From Spirochaetota bacterium (lineage in GTDB: Bacteria > Spirochaetota > UBA4802 > UBA5550), in the NCBI GenBank assembly GCA_022709405.1, contig JAKLIV010000023.1:1-33994 (forward strand): 33,994 nt of DNA, written 5' to 3'. The notes below the pieces were generated by a model. It saw only the letters and a program-made list of their open reading frames with translations, was not told where the DNA came from and did not search any database. Below, piece by piece: positions 15,255 to 24,577 of this stretch; positions within the stretch are counted from its first letter, which is position 1; each line of letters opens with the position of its first letter. A program made the position numbers and the translations under genes.

Positions 15255-16253
15255 ATGATGAAGTTCAGAATCAAACATTACCAGAACAGGCTCAGGCTGC
15301 GCTTTACCGAGAAGTTTTACATGCAAAAGAAGCGTTTCGGCAAGACCTGGGAGAGGTTCGTGGAAAAGGGGCATGAAAAGATGACCATCATGTTCATTCC
15401 CCACAACGAAAAGCGGATTTTCAATTTCCAGATATCGAAGTTCACCATTTCGTTTTTCGTGTTCCTGTTCTTCGTCATTGTCGTGACATCTTCGTACGCT
15501 TTTATAAGGAACGCGGCCGTTAAAAGGGAAGAGCAGCGGCTCCTGACCACGTACCTCGACATAAGGTCGCACCTCATCCGCTTCGAGCAGATGACCAACT
15601 CCATCGCCGAGACCGTCGACGACATCAAGCCGGAGATCGAAGAGCTCTATGGGCTGGCCGCGGGCACCGGTGAAACCGACGACCTCTGGGACATGTCGGA
15701 TTACGACCGGGAGGGGACCGAAGAGCTGAACAAGATGAAGAACATCCTGCCGGATGAGATCTTCACGATCAAGGAAATCCAGAAGGACATCGTCTGCACC
15801 ACCAACACGATAAAGACGATAAAGAACTTCGTGGACGTCCGCAGCAAGGTCGTCAAGGACACGCCATCGATCGTCTCGAACGAGGGCCACATAACCTCGC
15901 TTTTCGGCTGGAGACGCTCCCCATTCGGCCACGGCCGTGATTTTCATACCGGCATCGACATAGCGGCTTCGGGCGGGACGCTTATCAGGGCGACCGCTCC
16001 GGGTGAAATTATTTCAGCAGGGTGGGGCGGCGGATACGGAAAGATGATAAGGATCAGGCATAAATACGGCTTTGAAACGATTTACGGCCACTGCCGGTCC
16101 ATTTCAATCGTGCCGGGTCAGAAAATATCCAAGGGACAGATCATCGGTTCGGTCGGACAGACCGGCAACGCAACCGGAAACCACTGCCACTATGAAATAA
16201 GGCTCGGAGGAGTACCCATCAATCCCTACCCGTACATGAGCCGTATCTGGTGA
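15255..16253 (+). CDS. Membrane-anchored M23 family peptidase (LytM-like)
   Basis: A 332-residue protein with a basic cytoplasmic N-terminus (residues 1-60), one transmembrane helix (about 62-84), a coiled-coil periplasmic stretch (about 85-200) and a C-terminal M23/LytM zinc peptidase domain. Zinc ligands His231 and Asp235 (HTGIDIA) and His312 of the HCH motif, plus catalytic His279 (YGHC), are all present, so it is probably an active peptidoglycan endopeptidase rather than an EnvC-type activator. It would act in cell-wall remodelling at the inner membrane. It precedes the SprA-like gene by 66 bases on the same strand, so co-transcription is possible. A reasonable AGGA motif precedes the ATG. 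Confidence 0.92.
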   Translation: MMKFRIKHYQNRLRLRFTEKFYMQKKRFGKTWERFVEKGHEKMTIMFIPHNEKRIFNFQISKFTISFFVFLFFVIVVTSSYAFIRNAAVKREEQRLLTTYLDIRSHLIRFEQMTNSIAETVDDIKPEIEELYGLAAGTGETDDLWDMSDYDREGTEELNKMKNILPDEIFTIKEIQKDIVCTTNTIKTIKNFVDVRSKVVKDTPSIVSNEGHITSLFGWRRSPFGHGRDFHTGIDIAASGGTLIRATAPGEIISAGWGGGYGKMIRIRHKYGFETIYGHCRSISIVPGQKISKGQIIGSVGQTGNATGNHCHYEIRLGGVPINPYPYMSRIW

Positions 16254-16319
16254 TGCCATCACATATATCTCTGAAGAGGGGCCTGCGGCCCTGAAATAAT
16301 CCAGTAGATATCTTCTGCC

Positions 16320-19300
16320 ATGATCAGAAAAATCCCCCTCTATATCCTCGCCCCTTTCCTGGGAGGGATCATTTATGGTCTGACGGCCGCACTGCCGCAG
16401 GACAAGGGTTTCAAGCAACGCATCGAGGATTTCATAAGAGAGCATTCCCGCGCGGATGAGTCCGTCGTTGTCGTCGACGTGCAGTCGTCTGATTCCCTTC
16501 TCGACCGGTATTACAGACAGACTGACATATTCAGGACCGGCAACGATTCGATCGATTACGGCAAGGGAGACTGGGCAGAGCACGTGCTTGAGACGGGGAG
16601 AAAGCCGGATGAAGGGGAAAAGGGGGTGATGCTGTACGGGACCAGGGACGACGATGTGAACATCATTTCGTACGGTTCTCTCAAGTTCAACCTCGGCTAC
16701 GGCGATTCGGTGTTCACCGACAGGAAATACAAACAGTACGACGAGGACAAGCCCGATTCGGATGTCGTGAAATCCGGCTTCGTGCCGGAGCAGGAGATGC
16801 TGCTGCACATGGAGGGAAACATCGGCAGAAGGCTCACCGTGTACATAGATCATGACAGCAGGAAGAAAGACAACGTGTACATGATGCAGTACAGGGCCGT
16901 CAAGGACGATGAGGTGATACGCGAGATCAACGCCGGCATGATCGACATCAAGTTCAACAATTCCAAATACGCGGTGTACGACAACTCCACGGCTAAGGGC
17001 ATGGGACTGGACATGACCCTGAAGAAAAAGGGCTTCCAGGTCAAGGCTTTCGCGAGCATCATGCGGGGCGAATCCGAGGTTGAATATTTCAAGGGCACCT
17101 CGACCTCTGGAACCCTTAAGCTGATGGAATACCAGTACCAGTCCGCGACCTATTATCAGCTCGAGCCGTTCAGGCGTTACGACGGCATAACGGACCGCTC
17201 CTCGCTGCCCGACAATGAAACCGGGTTCTATGGCCTTGTGACATTCACGTCCGCCCCTGCCGATCCGGCAAATTTTCTTCCCTCGGCGGTGAACATAAAT
17301 CCCTCGGGCTTCGCCCTGTACATGGACGACCAGGACGCGTACAACAATCTCGGGGCGATCGCTCTTTCGGTGGACGGCGGATACTATACCAGGCTCCAGG
17401 CCGGCCAGGACTATTCGATCAACTATTCAACCGGGCTGATAACGTTTCTGAGGAGTGTGCCTGTCAGGGCCAGGATATTCGCCGTATACAACACCGCGGG
17501 CGCCGGCACGACGACATCCGACCCGTCGGCCAGGACGGATGTGGCCGAGTTTCCCGGGAAGCTCTTCGTGTTCCTCAAGTACGGGCCTTCGATGAAGGAG
17601 GAGGTGAATTCGTACGCATCTTTCCCGTACCAGCCCGTAACTGACCTGAACGGCGACGGGGTCTGCAACCTCGACATCTACGAGGTCAGATCGTACTACA
17701 ACATCGGAGCGGTCAATATTCTTTCGGACAATTTCACCATAAACTTTTACAACGAGAACGATCTCATCTCCCGCAGGGACGTTGGCGGCCGGAAAGAGAT
17801 CGATACGATCGGGCCGTACAAGGTCGATTACACGAAGGGCATCATCTATTTCTATCTTCGCGAACCGTTCCGGTATCTTCTCGAAGAATCGGGCGCGTCG
17901 GGGGCGGACAGAATATACACGGAGAGCAAGTCGAACACCCTTTACGAGCAGTCCCGGTACAGGATCCGGGTCGACTATTACCGCGACGCGAGGACCTTCC
18001 AGCTCAGGCATTTCAACATCATTCCCGACAGCATACGGGTCAAGATCAACGGGGCCGAAATCTCGAAAACGCTGTACACGGTGGACCACACTTCGGGATA
18101 TCTGGTTTTCAACGATCCGAACAATCCCTACATCAACGCCGAAACAGATATCGAGATCCGCTACGAATATCTTCCTCTTGACGGGCAGACGCAGTCGTTC
18201 GTCGGGGGAATCAGGGCGGATTATGCGTTCAATGAAAACTTCAATGTGGGCGGCAGCGTACTGTATTCGAAATCTTCGACCGGCACCGACATCCCTCTGG
18301 TCGGCGAAACCCCCACACAGACCGTTCTTCTGGAAGGCGATGCCCTGCTCAACCTCAACGAAAAGGCGTTCAAGAAAATCGGCAAGTTCCTGACAAAAAA
18401 AGAACCAAAAAGGGTGCCGGTTGAATTCAAGGCGTACGGAGAATACGCGTACAGCATCCGGGACGTCAACACCTTCGGCAAGGCCCTGATCGACAACATG
18501 GAGTCTTCGGACGAGCTTCTTTCCCTGTCCATGTCCGAAAAGGACTGGATTCCGGCGTCGATGCCCTCAGGTTTCGTACAGGCCGACAGGGCGGTGCTCA
18601 ATTATTACTACTATCGGGACCCCTCGAAACCGGAAACGCTCAGGGGGCTCTCGTACAATCCGACGCAGGTCGCCTATTCGGTGAAGCAGGGGCCCTTCAA
18701 TGTCGCCACGGGTCATGTGGATTCCTCGATACTCGGCAGCTCCTCCCAGGTTTCCATGGCGATGGATTTCGATTTTTCATATGGAACCTGCGCATCGATC
18801 GCGACCCGGATGCTGCAGGGGGCCCCGGTCGATCTTTCAGGGCTCCAGTACGTCGAGATCTGGTACCGATACGAGGGCGAGGCCGCGGGCGATTCGCTCG
18901 ATTTTTTTCTCGATCTGGGCAAGATCAACGAGGATTCGGACGGAGACGGGACCCTCGACACCGAGGACGCAAACGGGAACGGCTACATCGATTCGGACCC
19001 GGACGCCGGAACCTCGGAGGACCGCGGGTATGAATTCAACGGCAATGTCGCGACCAGGGTGGGCTCCGGACCCCGCCTGAGCTCGTCGACGAAGGGGGAC
19101 GGCATACTCAACACCGAGGACATCGACAAGAACGGGATACTTGACACGTTCGAGAACGTTTTTACCGTCCCGGGGAGCGGCACGACGCCGGGTTCCCTCA
19201 ACATCAGCGCATCCGAAACCTCCTGGAAGATGGCCAGGATTTACGTCGATTTCTCGGCCATGACGCAGGCCGACATCGAGCTCCTCAAGCAGACCGAGGC

Positions 19301-22094
19301 GCTCAGGCTGCACGTGCGGAGGAACGCTGCAAGCACGGGCACGACCGGCAGGCTTTATATCGACACGATCAAGTTCGTATCGTCGAAGTGGAGGAATTTC
19401 ATGCTCGGCTCCGACCCCGACGATCCGATGGAGGGAATTACTACAGGCTCTCAAAACGTTTCGGTCACGATCGTCAACAGCATCAACGACCCAGATTACC
19501 GGGCCGACGCCTTCATCTTTTCAAGAAAGAGCGAGTATACCTCGCTGTACGGCGATGACGACGAGGACCTGAAAAAGGTGACCGAATCAGCGATCGAGAT
19601 CGATTATTCGATCCCTGCGGGCAGCAGCAATGTCTCGTTCACCCAGAATTTCCCCGCGCCCCTCGACCTGCGCTTCTATAAAACCATGAACCTGTGGATC
19701 AACTACAGGACGCCGGTAAACGGCGAGATAGGGATCATCCTGGGATCATCCGAGACGGATTACCGCCTGTACCGGTTCCAGGTAAGCCAGGCACAGACCT
19801 GGCAGGAGATCAGGCTCAAGCTGAAAAAGGGCTCTTCCGGGTCAGTGTCGGAGTACTCGGAGCAGGGCGATACCGACATGAAAAGGATCTCCTTTGTCAA
19901 GGTGGTCGTGTTCTCGTCGGGCAACGCCGGGACGTTCTGGCTCAACGACATGTACGTGTCCCAGCCGGAGAAGCTCCAGGATGACGCGCACTGGTTCGAA
20001 TCCGAATTGAAAATCACCGAGCCCCTGATAAGGACCGATAAGGGCACGCCGGTGTTCTCTGACCTGTATCTGAAGTATGTGAGAAAGGGTCACGGGGCCC
20101 AGTTCAGCTCGGTCAGCCAGACCTCGTCCGACATGGCGGAGCAGTATGACGAGTTCTATTCCTCTTTTAATATCCTGCCGAAATGGTCCACGACAGTCAA
20201 CTACGTCAAGGAGGAATCGAAAACCGACAGCCTCAACGAAGATGTTTCAGAGCTGAAGAGGGGAGAGACCGTGAGAAACAGCGTTTATGTCCTGAGCGAT
20301 TACGCGTCGGACCGCAATGCCGTGCCCTCGGTTCGCGTTTCGTACAAGTATGACGATTACGACAACCTCATCAGCGACACAATTACCGATTACGCGGTCA
20401 GGCGGAACACCATCACCAACAGCCACGCGCCGTCCATTTCTCTGACCGAAAACATTGACAGGTTCCTGTGGGGCAAACTGAACATCGAGCTTTACCTGAA
20501 CATGCTTTATAAAAGCGAAAACATCGAGCGCGAATCCGACGAGATCGACGGCGTAACTCTCTCGGATTACGTTTCGCTCGAAGAGAATGAAAAGAGGCAG
20601 AAAACAGATACGGGCATCGGGCTCAATTACCAGTGCAAGGCGTTCTATCTGAAGCCGCAGATAAGTTTCGGCTCCGAAGAAATCGTCTCGCTTTCCGGGA
20701 GATCGGAGGTGACCGGGACCGAGATCAATTCCGATGTCCGCGGCGACTACCATTTCCCCTATGATTACACCGACGATTTCAAGTTCGTCGACAGGAACAA
20801 GAAGGGGTCGCTTCTCCTGGGTACGAACTATTGCAAATACCTGTCGCCGTTTTATCTTTTCAACATACAGTACCAGGAAAACAAGTTCGGCGATTACTCC
20901 GACTCCGAGGACATGTCGAGGTTCGACAGGGACAGGGATTCGCGCAGCTATATTTCGACCCAGTTCTCGGTTCCGATAAACCTGTCGTTGATAGAAAAAA
21001 CGAAATTCATCAAGAACATGAACGTATCGTACGGGCGATCGGTTTACTGCTCCGAGACGGACGTGCCCTACGAGGGCGAGGATGTCGAATTCTACGAGGA
21101 AAAGTTCGGGCCGAAAAGATCCGTGAACAGGCTTCTCGGCATGGGCATGGATGTTTTCCGGTACTATCCCTTCTACAATTTCGTGGGCAGGGACAATTTC
21201 GCCAACGGAAGGGACTATGTGTATCATACCATGAACAAGTCGATCAGGCTTTCCGACGGGTCGGCGGTCGCGGATTACAGCAACCAGCTCCGGGTGATCG
21301 AAAATTTCTCGCTCAACTGGAGCATGGATTTCGACAAGGTCGTCATCGATTCCGGCGGCGGCCTTGACCAGATCTGCGAGAGGCAGAACCTGTACGGAAT
21401 CCCCCAGCAGACGGTCACCTGGAACCTCAACCTGAACCTGAATTTCGACCTGATGAAGCTCTTCGATTTCTGGTTTTTCAGGCCTAACAGGGAGGGGATC
21501 CCGCATCACGCATCGACCTTTGAGCTGGGATACTCCTACGAGAACCGGATGATCGTGACCTCGAACATCGAAGAGCACGTCCACTCACCGCTCATGGGCC
21601 TCACGTTCAAGTGGGACCGTGCGAGCATAGGAGTCAATTTCAGCGTCAATTTCAGGATACGGAACAGCAAGCAGTTCATTTCCGAGGACGGGTCCGAAAG
21701 GGCGGGCAGCGACGACATCTATTTCGAGAACATGAGCGAATACTCGTCGTTTGTTGAAGATAATCAAGGCTACAATCTTTCGGTGGTGTATGAAACCGAC
21801 GTCAAATGGATTTACAACATATTCGCGAAATTCTACAAGCTGACGGCCTATCCGATCTACAGGCTTGAATATACGATGAATATCAACAGGTACGATTACA
21901 GCAAAACGGTCTCTCCCGAGCCCTATGACCTGCATCTCATAAACAGCACGCTGACGCTCGACCTTCACAAGTACGTCCAGGGAGGATTCTACTCGAAGTT
22001 CGCAGTCGAACAGTACCGCAGCAGAACGAGCGACGCGATCACGCGGGAGGTCTTTTCGTATGAAATCGGTTTGAATATCTCGCTGATGTTCTAG
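16320..22094 (+). CDS. SprA/Sov-like giant outer-membrane barrel (type IX secretion translocon homologue)
   Basis: A 1924-residue protein with a signal peptide (residues 1-25) and a terminal Phe (NISLMF). Landmarks follow SprA order. An N-terminal block has a barrel-like surface (GRRLTVYIDHDSRKKDNVYM, AGMIDIKF). There are repeated YxxDYxxGxIxF segments at about 370 and 495, and a variant (YTVDHTSGYLVF) at about 590. A GGIRADYAFNENFNVGGSVL strand pair lies at about 630, IDNMESSDELL with a following WIPASMP at about 730, and FFLDLGKINEDSDGDGTLDT with calcium-loop repeats at 860-920. LYIDTIKFVSSKWR at about 1015 and a long barrel C-terminus complete it. SprA is the translocon of the type IX system, known mainly from Bacteroidota and relatives. 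It is somewhat shorter than the roughly 2300-2500 residues usual there. Nothing else of the type IX machinery lies beside it. Confidence 0.78.
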   Translation: MIRKIPLYILAPFLGGIIYGLTAALPQDKGFKQRIEDFIREHSRADESVVVVDVQSSDSLLDRYYRQTDIFRTGNDSIDYGKGDWAEHVLETGRKPDEGEKGVMLYGTRDDDVNIISYGSLKFNLGYGDSVFTDRKYKQYDEDKPDSDVVKSGFVPEQEMLLHMEGNIGRRLTVYIDHDSRKKDNVYMMQYRAVKDDEVIREINAGMIDIKFNNSKYAVYDNSTAKGMGLDMTLKKKGFQVKAFASIMRGESEVEYFKGTSTSGTLKLMEYQYQSATYYQLEPFRRYDGITDRSSLPDNETGFYGLVTFTSAPADPANFLPSAVNINPSGFALYMDDQDAYNNLGAIALSVDGGYYTRLQAGQDYSINYSTGLITFLRSVPVRARIFAVYNTAGAGTTTSDPSARTDVAEFPGKLFVFLKYGPSMKEEVNSYASFPYQPVTDLNGDGVCNLDIYEVRSYYNIGAVNILSDNFTINFYNENDLISRRDVGGRKEIDTIGPYKVDYTKGIIYFYLREPFRYLLEESGASGADRIYTESKSNTLYEQSRYRIRVDYYRDARTFQLRHFNIIPDSIRVKINGAEISKTLYTVDHTSGYLVFNDPNNPYINAETDIEIRYEYLPLDGQTQSFVGGIRADYAFNENFNVGGSVLYSKSSTGTDIPLVGETPTQTVLLEGDALLNLNEKAFKKIGKFLTKKEPKRVPVEFKAYGEYAYSIRDVNTFGKALIDNMESSDELLSLSMSEKDWIPASMPSGFVQADRAVLNYYYYRDPSKPETLRGLSYNPTQVAYSVKQGPFNVATGHVDSSILGSSSQVSMAMDFDFSYGTCASIATRMLQGAPVDLSGLQYVEIWYRYEGEAAGDSLDFFLDLGKINEDSDGDGTLDTEDANGNGYIDSDPDAGTSEDRGYEFNGNVATRVGSGPRLSSSTKGDGILNTEDIDKNGILDTFENVFTVPGSGTTPGSLNISASETSWKMARIYVDFSAMTQADIELLKQTEALRLHVRRNAASTGTTGRLYIDTIKFVSSKWRNFMLGSDPDDPMEGITTGSQNVSVTIVNSINDPDYRADAFIFSRKSEYTSLYGDDDEDLKKVTESAIEIDYSIPAGSSNVSFTQNFPAPLDLRFYKTMNLWINYRTPVNGEIGIILGSSETDYRLYRFQVSQAQTWQEIRLKLKKGSSGSVSEYSEQGDTDMKRISFVKVVVFSSGNAGTFWLNDMYVSQPEKLQDDAHWFESELKITEPLIRTDKGTPVFSDLYLKYVRKGHGAQFSSVSQTSSDMAEQYDEFYSSFNILPKWSTTVNYVKEESKTDSLNEDVSELKRGETVRNSVYVLSDYASDRNAVPSVRVSYKYDDYDNLISDTITDYAVRRNTITNSHAPSISLTENIDRFLWGKLNIELYLNMLYKSENIERESDEIDGVTLSDYVSLEENEKRQKTDTGIGLNYQCKAFYLKPQISFGSEEIVSLSGRSEVTGTEINSDVRGDYHFPYDYTDDFKFVDRNKKGSLLLGTNYCKYLSPFYLFNIQYQENKFGDYSDSEDMSRFDRDRDSRSYISTQFSVPINLSLIEKTKFIKNMNVSYGRSVYCSETDVPYEGEDVEFYEEKFGPKRSVNRLLGMGMDVFRYYPFYNFVGRDNFANGRDYVYHTMNKSIRLSDGSAVADYSNQLRVIENFSLNWSMDFDKVVIDSGGGLDQICERQNLYGIPQQTVTWNLNLNLNFDLMKLFDFWFFRPNREGIPHHASTFELGYSYENRMIVTSNIEEHVHSPLMGLTFKWDRASIGVNFSVNFRIRNSKQFISEDGSERAGSDDIYFENMSEYSSFVEDNQGYNLSVVYETDVKWIYNIFAKFYKLTAYPIYRLEYTMNINRYDYSKTVSPEPYDLHLINSTLTLDLHKYVQGGFYSKFAVEQYRSRTSDAITREVFSYEIGLNISLMF

Positions 22095-22220
22095 CGCTTC
22101 CCGGCCCCGGCGGGGATTCATTTATCTTCTGAGCCGAAAAGACCGGCGCACAGTAATTATGATTGATAAAATTTCAGCATTGAAAAGTAATAGTAAAGAA
22201 ATGACGCTGTTCCAAAAGTC

Positions 22221-22285
22221 ATTCCCGCGAAAGCGGGAATCCATCTTGACACTCAAATGTGTACAGATTGAAGATGGATTCCGGC
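22221..22285. repeat. Nested inverted-repeat element upstream of moeA
   Basis: ATTCCCGC and GCGGGAAT (22221-22240) form an eight-pair stem with a GAAA tetraloop. The same strand portion GGAATCCATCTT (22236-22247) is repeated inverted at 22271-22282 (AAGATGGATTCC); the arms extend to 15 bases with one mismatch (22233-22247, 22271-22285). The hairpin core resembles dispersed REP-like sequences seen in many bacterial genomes. Two alternative stems share one arm. It may be a MITE-like remnant or a mobile palindromic repeat. Confidence 0.6.
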
Positions 22286-22324
22286 TCTCTTGCAGCAGGC
22301 CGGAAGGAAATTTTTCAGGAAAGC

Positions 22325-23566
22325 ATGATGACTGAAAACGACAGAATGATATCGGTTGACGAAGCGATCAGGATAATCCTTTCTGAGGTGAAGCCGACGC
22401 CGGAGGAATCAGCGCCCATACTCGATTCGGTCGGCAGGGTCCTGAGCCGGGACATCGTTTCGGACGTCAATATCCCTCCGACCGACAATTCGGCCATGGA
22501 CGGCTATGCGCTGAAGCATGAATCGACAAGGAGCGCGACCGGGAACAGCCCCGCGGAGCTCGTCGTGTGCGGGGAAATCCGGGCCGGATCGGTCTACAGC
22601 GGCCCGGACGTCGCAGAGGGGTTTGCGGTGAGGATAATGACCGGCGCACCGATACCGGACGGGGCCGACGCGGTTGTGCCGGTCGAGGACACGCTCGAGG
22701 CGCAGGGCAAGGTCCGGGTCCTCTGCGAGTTTCAAAGCGGCGAGAACATCCGGCGCGCCGGAGAGGACATCGCGGCGGGCATGACCGTGCTCAGCGCCGG
22801 GCACCGCATCAGGCCGGCGGACATCGGGCTGTTAGCTTCCCTGAACCGCATCGAGGCGCCGGTCCGCCGCAGGCCGGTTGTGGCGATCATCGCGACCGGC
22901 GACGAGCTCGTCGATCCCGGCGAGGAAATCGGGCCGGGCCAGATACGCAACAGCAACGCCTACGCGCTATACGCCGAAATCCTCAAGTACGGGGCTATTC
23001 CCCGCTATCTTGGCATCGCTCGCGACACCATGCAGGACACGTTCGAAAAATTCAAGCAGGCGTTCGAGGCCGACATCGTAATCACGACCGGCGGCGTTTC
23101 CATGGGGAAATACGATTTCGTGAAGGACGTGATGCGCGATATCGGCGTCGGCATATCGGTACGGAAAATCCTGATGAAGCCCGGCAAGCCGCTGGTTTTC
23201 GGCGCGAAGGACGGCAAGCTCTGTTTCGGCCTGCCGGGAAACCCGGTGTCGAGCCTGGTTTCATTTCTGCAGTTCGTGAGGCCGGCCATACTGAAAAGCA
23301 TGGGCGCGCGGTCAATCGACAAGCCGGTGGTCAACGCGGTGCTGCTCGAGGACATCCGCAAGAAGCCCGAAAGAAGGCATTTCATCCGCGGGTTTTTTTC
23401 GATCAGGAACGGGGAACTCGTCGTGTCCACTACCGGGCCCCAGGGTTCGGGCATACTCATGTCCATGAGCCAGGCGAACTGCCTGATCATCCTCAAGGAA
23501 GGCGTGTCCCTCTTGCGCGCCGGGGACCGCGTGCCCGTGCAGCTGATCAATCACGAGGAGATTTAA
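22325..23566 (+). CDS. moeA: Molybdopterin molybdotransferase MoeA
   Basis: A 413-residue MoeA, the enzyme that inserts molybdate into adenylylated molybdopterin in molybdenum-cofactor synthesis. Diagnostic blocks are DNSAMDGYAL near the N-terminus, GDELVDPGEE with GQIRNSNAYAL, ITTGGVSMGKYD and the C-terminal GLPGNPVSSLVSF. A frame-open GTG at 22259 exists but lies inside the inverted repeat, so the start is placed at ATGATG (22325), which has an AGGA ribosome-binding site just ahead. Its stop TAA overlaps the ATG of the next gene by one base, so the three genes to 25186 form an operon. Confidence 0.95.
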   Translation: MMTENDRMISVDEAIRIILSEVKPTPEESAPILDSVGRVLSRDIVSDVNIPPTDNSAMDGYALKHESTRSATGNSPAELVVCGEIRAGSVYSGPDVAEGFAVRIMTGAPIPDGADAVVPVEDTLEAQGKVRVLCEFQSGENIRRAGEDIAAGMTVLSAGHRIRPADIGLLASLNRIEAPVRRRPVVAIIATGDELVDPGEEIGPGQIRNSNAYALYAEILKYGAIPRYLGIARDTMQDTFEKFKQAFEADIVITTGGVSMGKYDFVKDVMRDIGVGISVRKILMKPGKPLVFGAKDGKLCFGLPGNPVSSLVSFLQFVRPAILKSMGARSIDKPVVNAVLLEDIRKKPERRHFIRGFFSIRNGELVVSTTGPQGSGILMSMSQANCLIILKEGVSLLRAGDRVPVQLINHEEI

Positions 23567-24564
23567 TGCCTGCGGCACGGGGGATTCTTCTTTATTCCGG
23601 AGGCCTGGACAGCGTCATTGCAGCGAAGGTTCTCTTCGCGCAGAATATTGAGCTCACCGGGTTCCAGTGCATTCTGCCTTTTTATCCCCCTGATTTCGAT
23701 CCGGAGACGCTGCCCTCTGCGGATCTGGCGCGAAGGATCGGCCTTGAGGTATCATATCACCGTCTGGGCCGGGATTATATCGACCTGGCGCGCAATCCTC
23801 CGCACGGTTACGGCAAGCGCATGAACCCCTGCGTCGACTGCAAGATTCACTTCATCCGCAAGGCGGCCGAGCTCATGCGCGAGACCGGAGCGGATTTTGT
23901 CGCCACCGGGGAGGTGGTCGGGCAGCGTCCCATGTCGCAGATGAAGCACATGCTCAACCACATCGTCAAGGAATCTGGAATCGAGGGAAGGCTGCTCAGG
24001 CCGCTTTCGGCGCAGATATTGAAGCCGACAATCCCCGAGGAGACCGGGCTTGTCGACAGGGCCAGGCTTCTGAACATCAGCGGCAGGGGCAGGGGGATTC
24101 AGATGGCCCTGGCCCGGGAATACGGGATCACGCAGTATGAGTCTCCCTCGGGCGGATGCCTGTTCACGGATGTCGGCATCTCGCGGCGGGTACGAGACCT
24201 CTTCGATCATCATGCCGACATCGACGCCCTCGACATGTTCTTTCTGACGATCGGGAGGCATTTCAGGCTTACCGGCGAGGTCAAGGCCATCGTGTCGAGA
24301 AACGAAAAGGAGAACAACGAGTTCGGGAAATACATCGACAGGATCGATTATCTGCTTGAACCGCAGTTCAGGGGCCCACTGATAGCGCTCAAGGGGGATT
24401 CGGACCCGACTGCTATCGACAGGGCGCGCGCTCTCATGGCGCGGTATTCGAAGCTGACGGGCGCGGATTACAGGATCAGGCTCCTGCGCCGCGGGCAAAT
24501 CGTGTCGGAGCTTGGCCTTCCGGATCCTGTTTCGGACATCGAACTCGAGGCCATGCGAATATGA
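23566..24564 (+). CDS. PP-loop ATPase related to MnmA/ThiI (predicted tRNA or sulfur-transfer enzyme)
   Basis: A 332-residue protein beginning with an N-type PP-loop, SGGLDS at residues 11-16, which binds and cleaves ATP to AMP during adenylation. A CxxC (Cys89, Cys92; PCVDCK) and Cys198 (SGGCLF) could carry sulfur or metal. A GEVVGQRPMSQ region and a 110-residue C-terminal part complete it. Relatives are commonly annotated as tRNA thiolation enzymes, but this short form, without THUMP or rhodanese domains, has no assured function. It shares its start with the stop of moeA and is followed by purN. A link to molybdenum-cofactor sulfur chemistry would be an inference. The longer frame that begins at 22567 is mostly a shadow of moeA and is rejected. 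Confidence 0.85.
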   Translation: MPAARGILLYSGGLDSVIAAKVLFAQNIELTGFQCILPFYPPDFDPETLPSADLARRIGLEVSYHRLGRDYIDLARNPPHGYGKRMNPCVDCKIHFIRKAAELMRETGADFVATGEVVGQRPMSQMKHMLNHIVKESGIEGRLLRPLSAQILKPTIPEETGLVDRARLLNISGRGRGIQMALAREYGITQYESPSGGCLFTDVGISRRVRDLFDHHADIDALDMFFLTIGRHFRLTGEVKAIVSRNEKENNEFGKYIDRIDYLLEPQFRGPLIALKGDSDPTAIDRARALMARYSKLTGADYRIRLLRRGQIVSELGLPDPVSDIELEAMRI

Positions 24565-24577
24565 AGGGTGGGAAGTC

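Noticed and set aside
20247-21584. 445-residue minus-strand frame within the SprA-like gene
   Set aside because: Shadow of the giant gene; no signal peptide, motif or ribosome-binding site.
22259-22324. GTG start of moeA in the inverted repeat
   Set aside because: It would add 22 residues encoded by the repeat itself; the ATGATG at 22325 has a ribosome-binding site.
22567-23565. N-terminal extension of the PP-loop ATPase frame
   Set aside because: It lies inside moeA in another frame and is Arg/Gly-rich without motifs; the true start is the ATG at 23566 overlapping the moeA stop.
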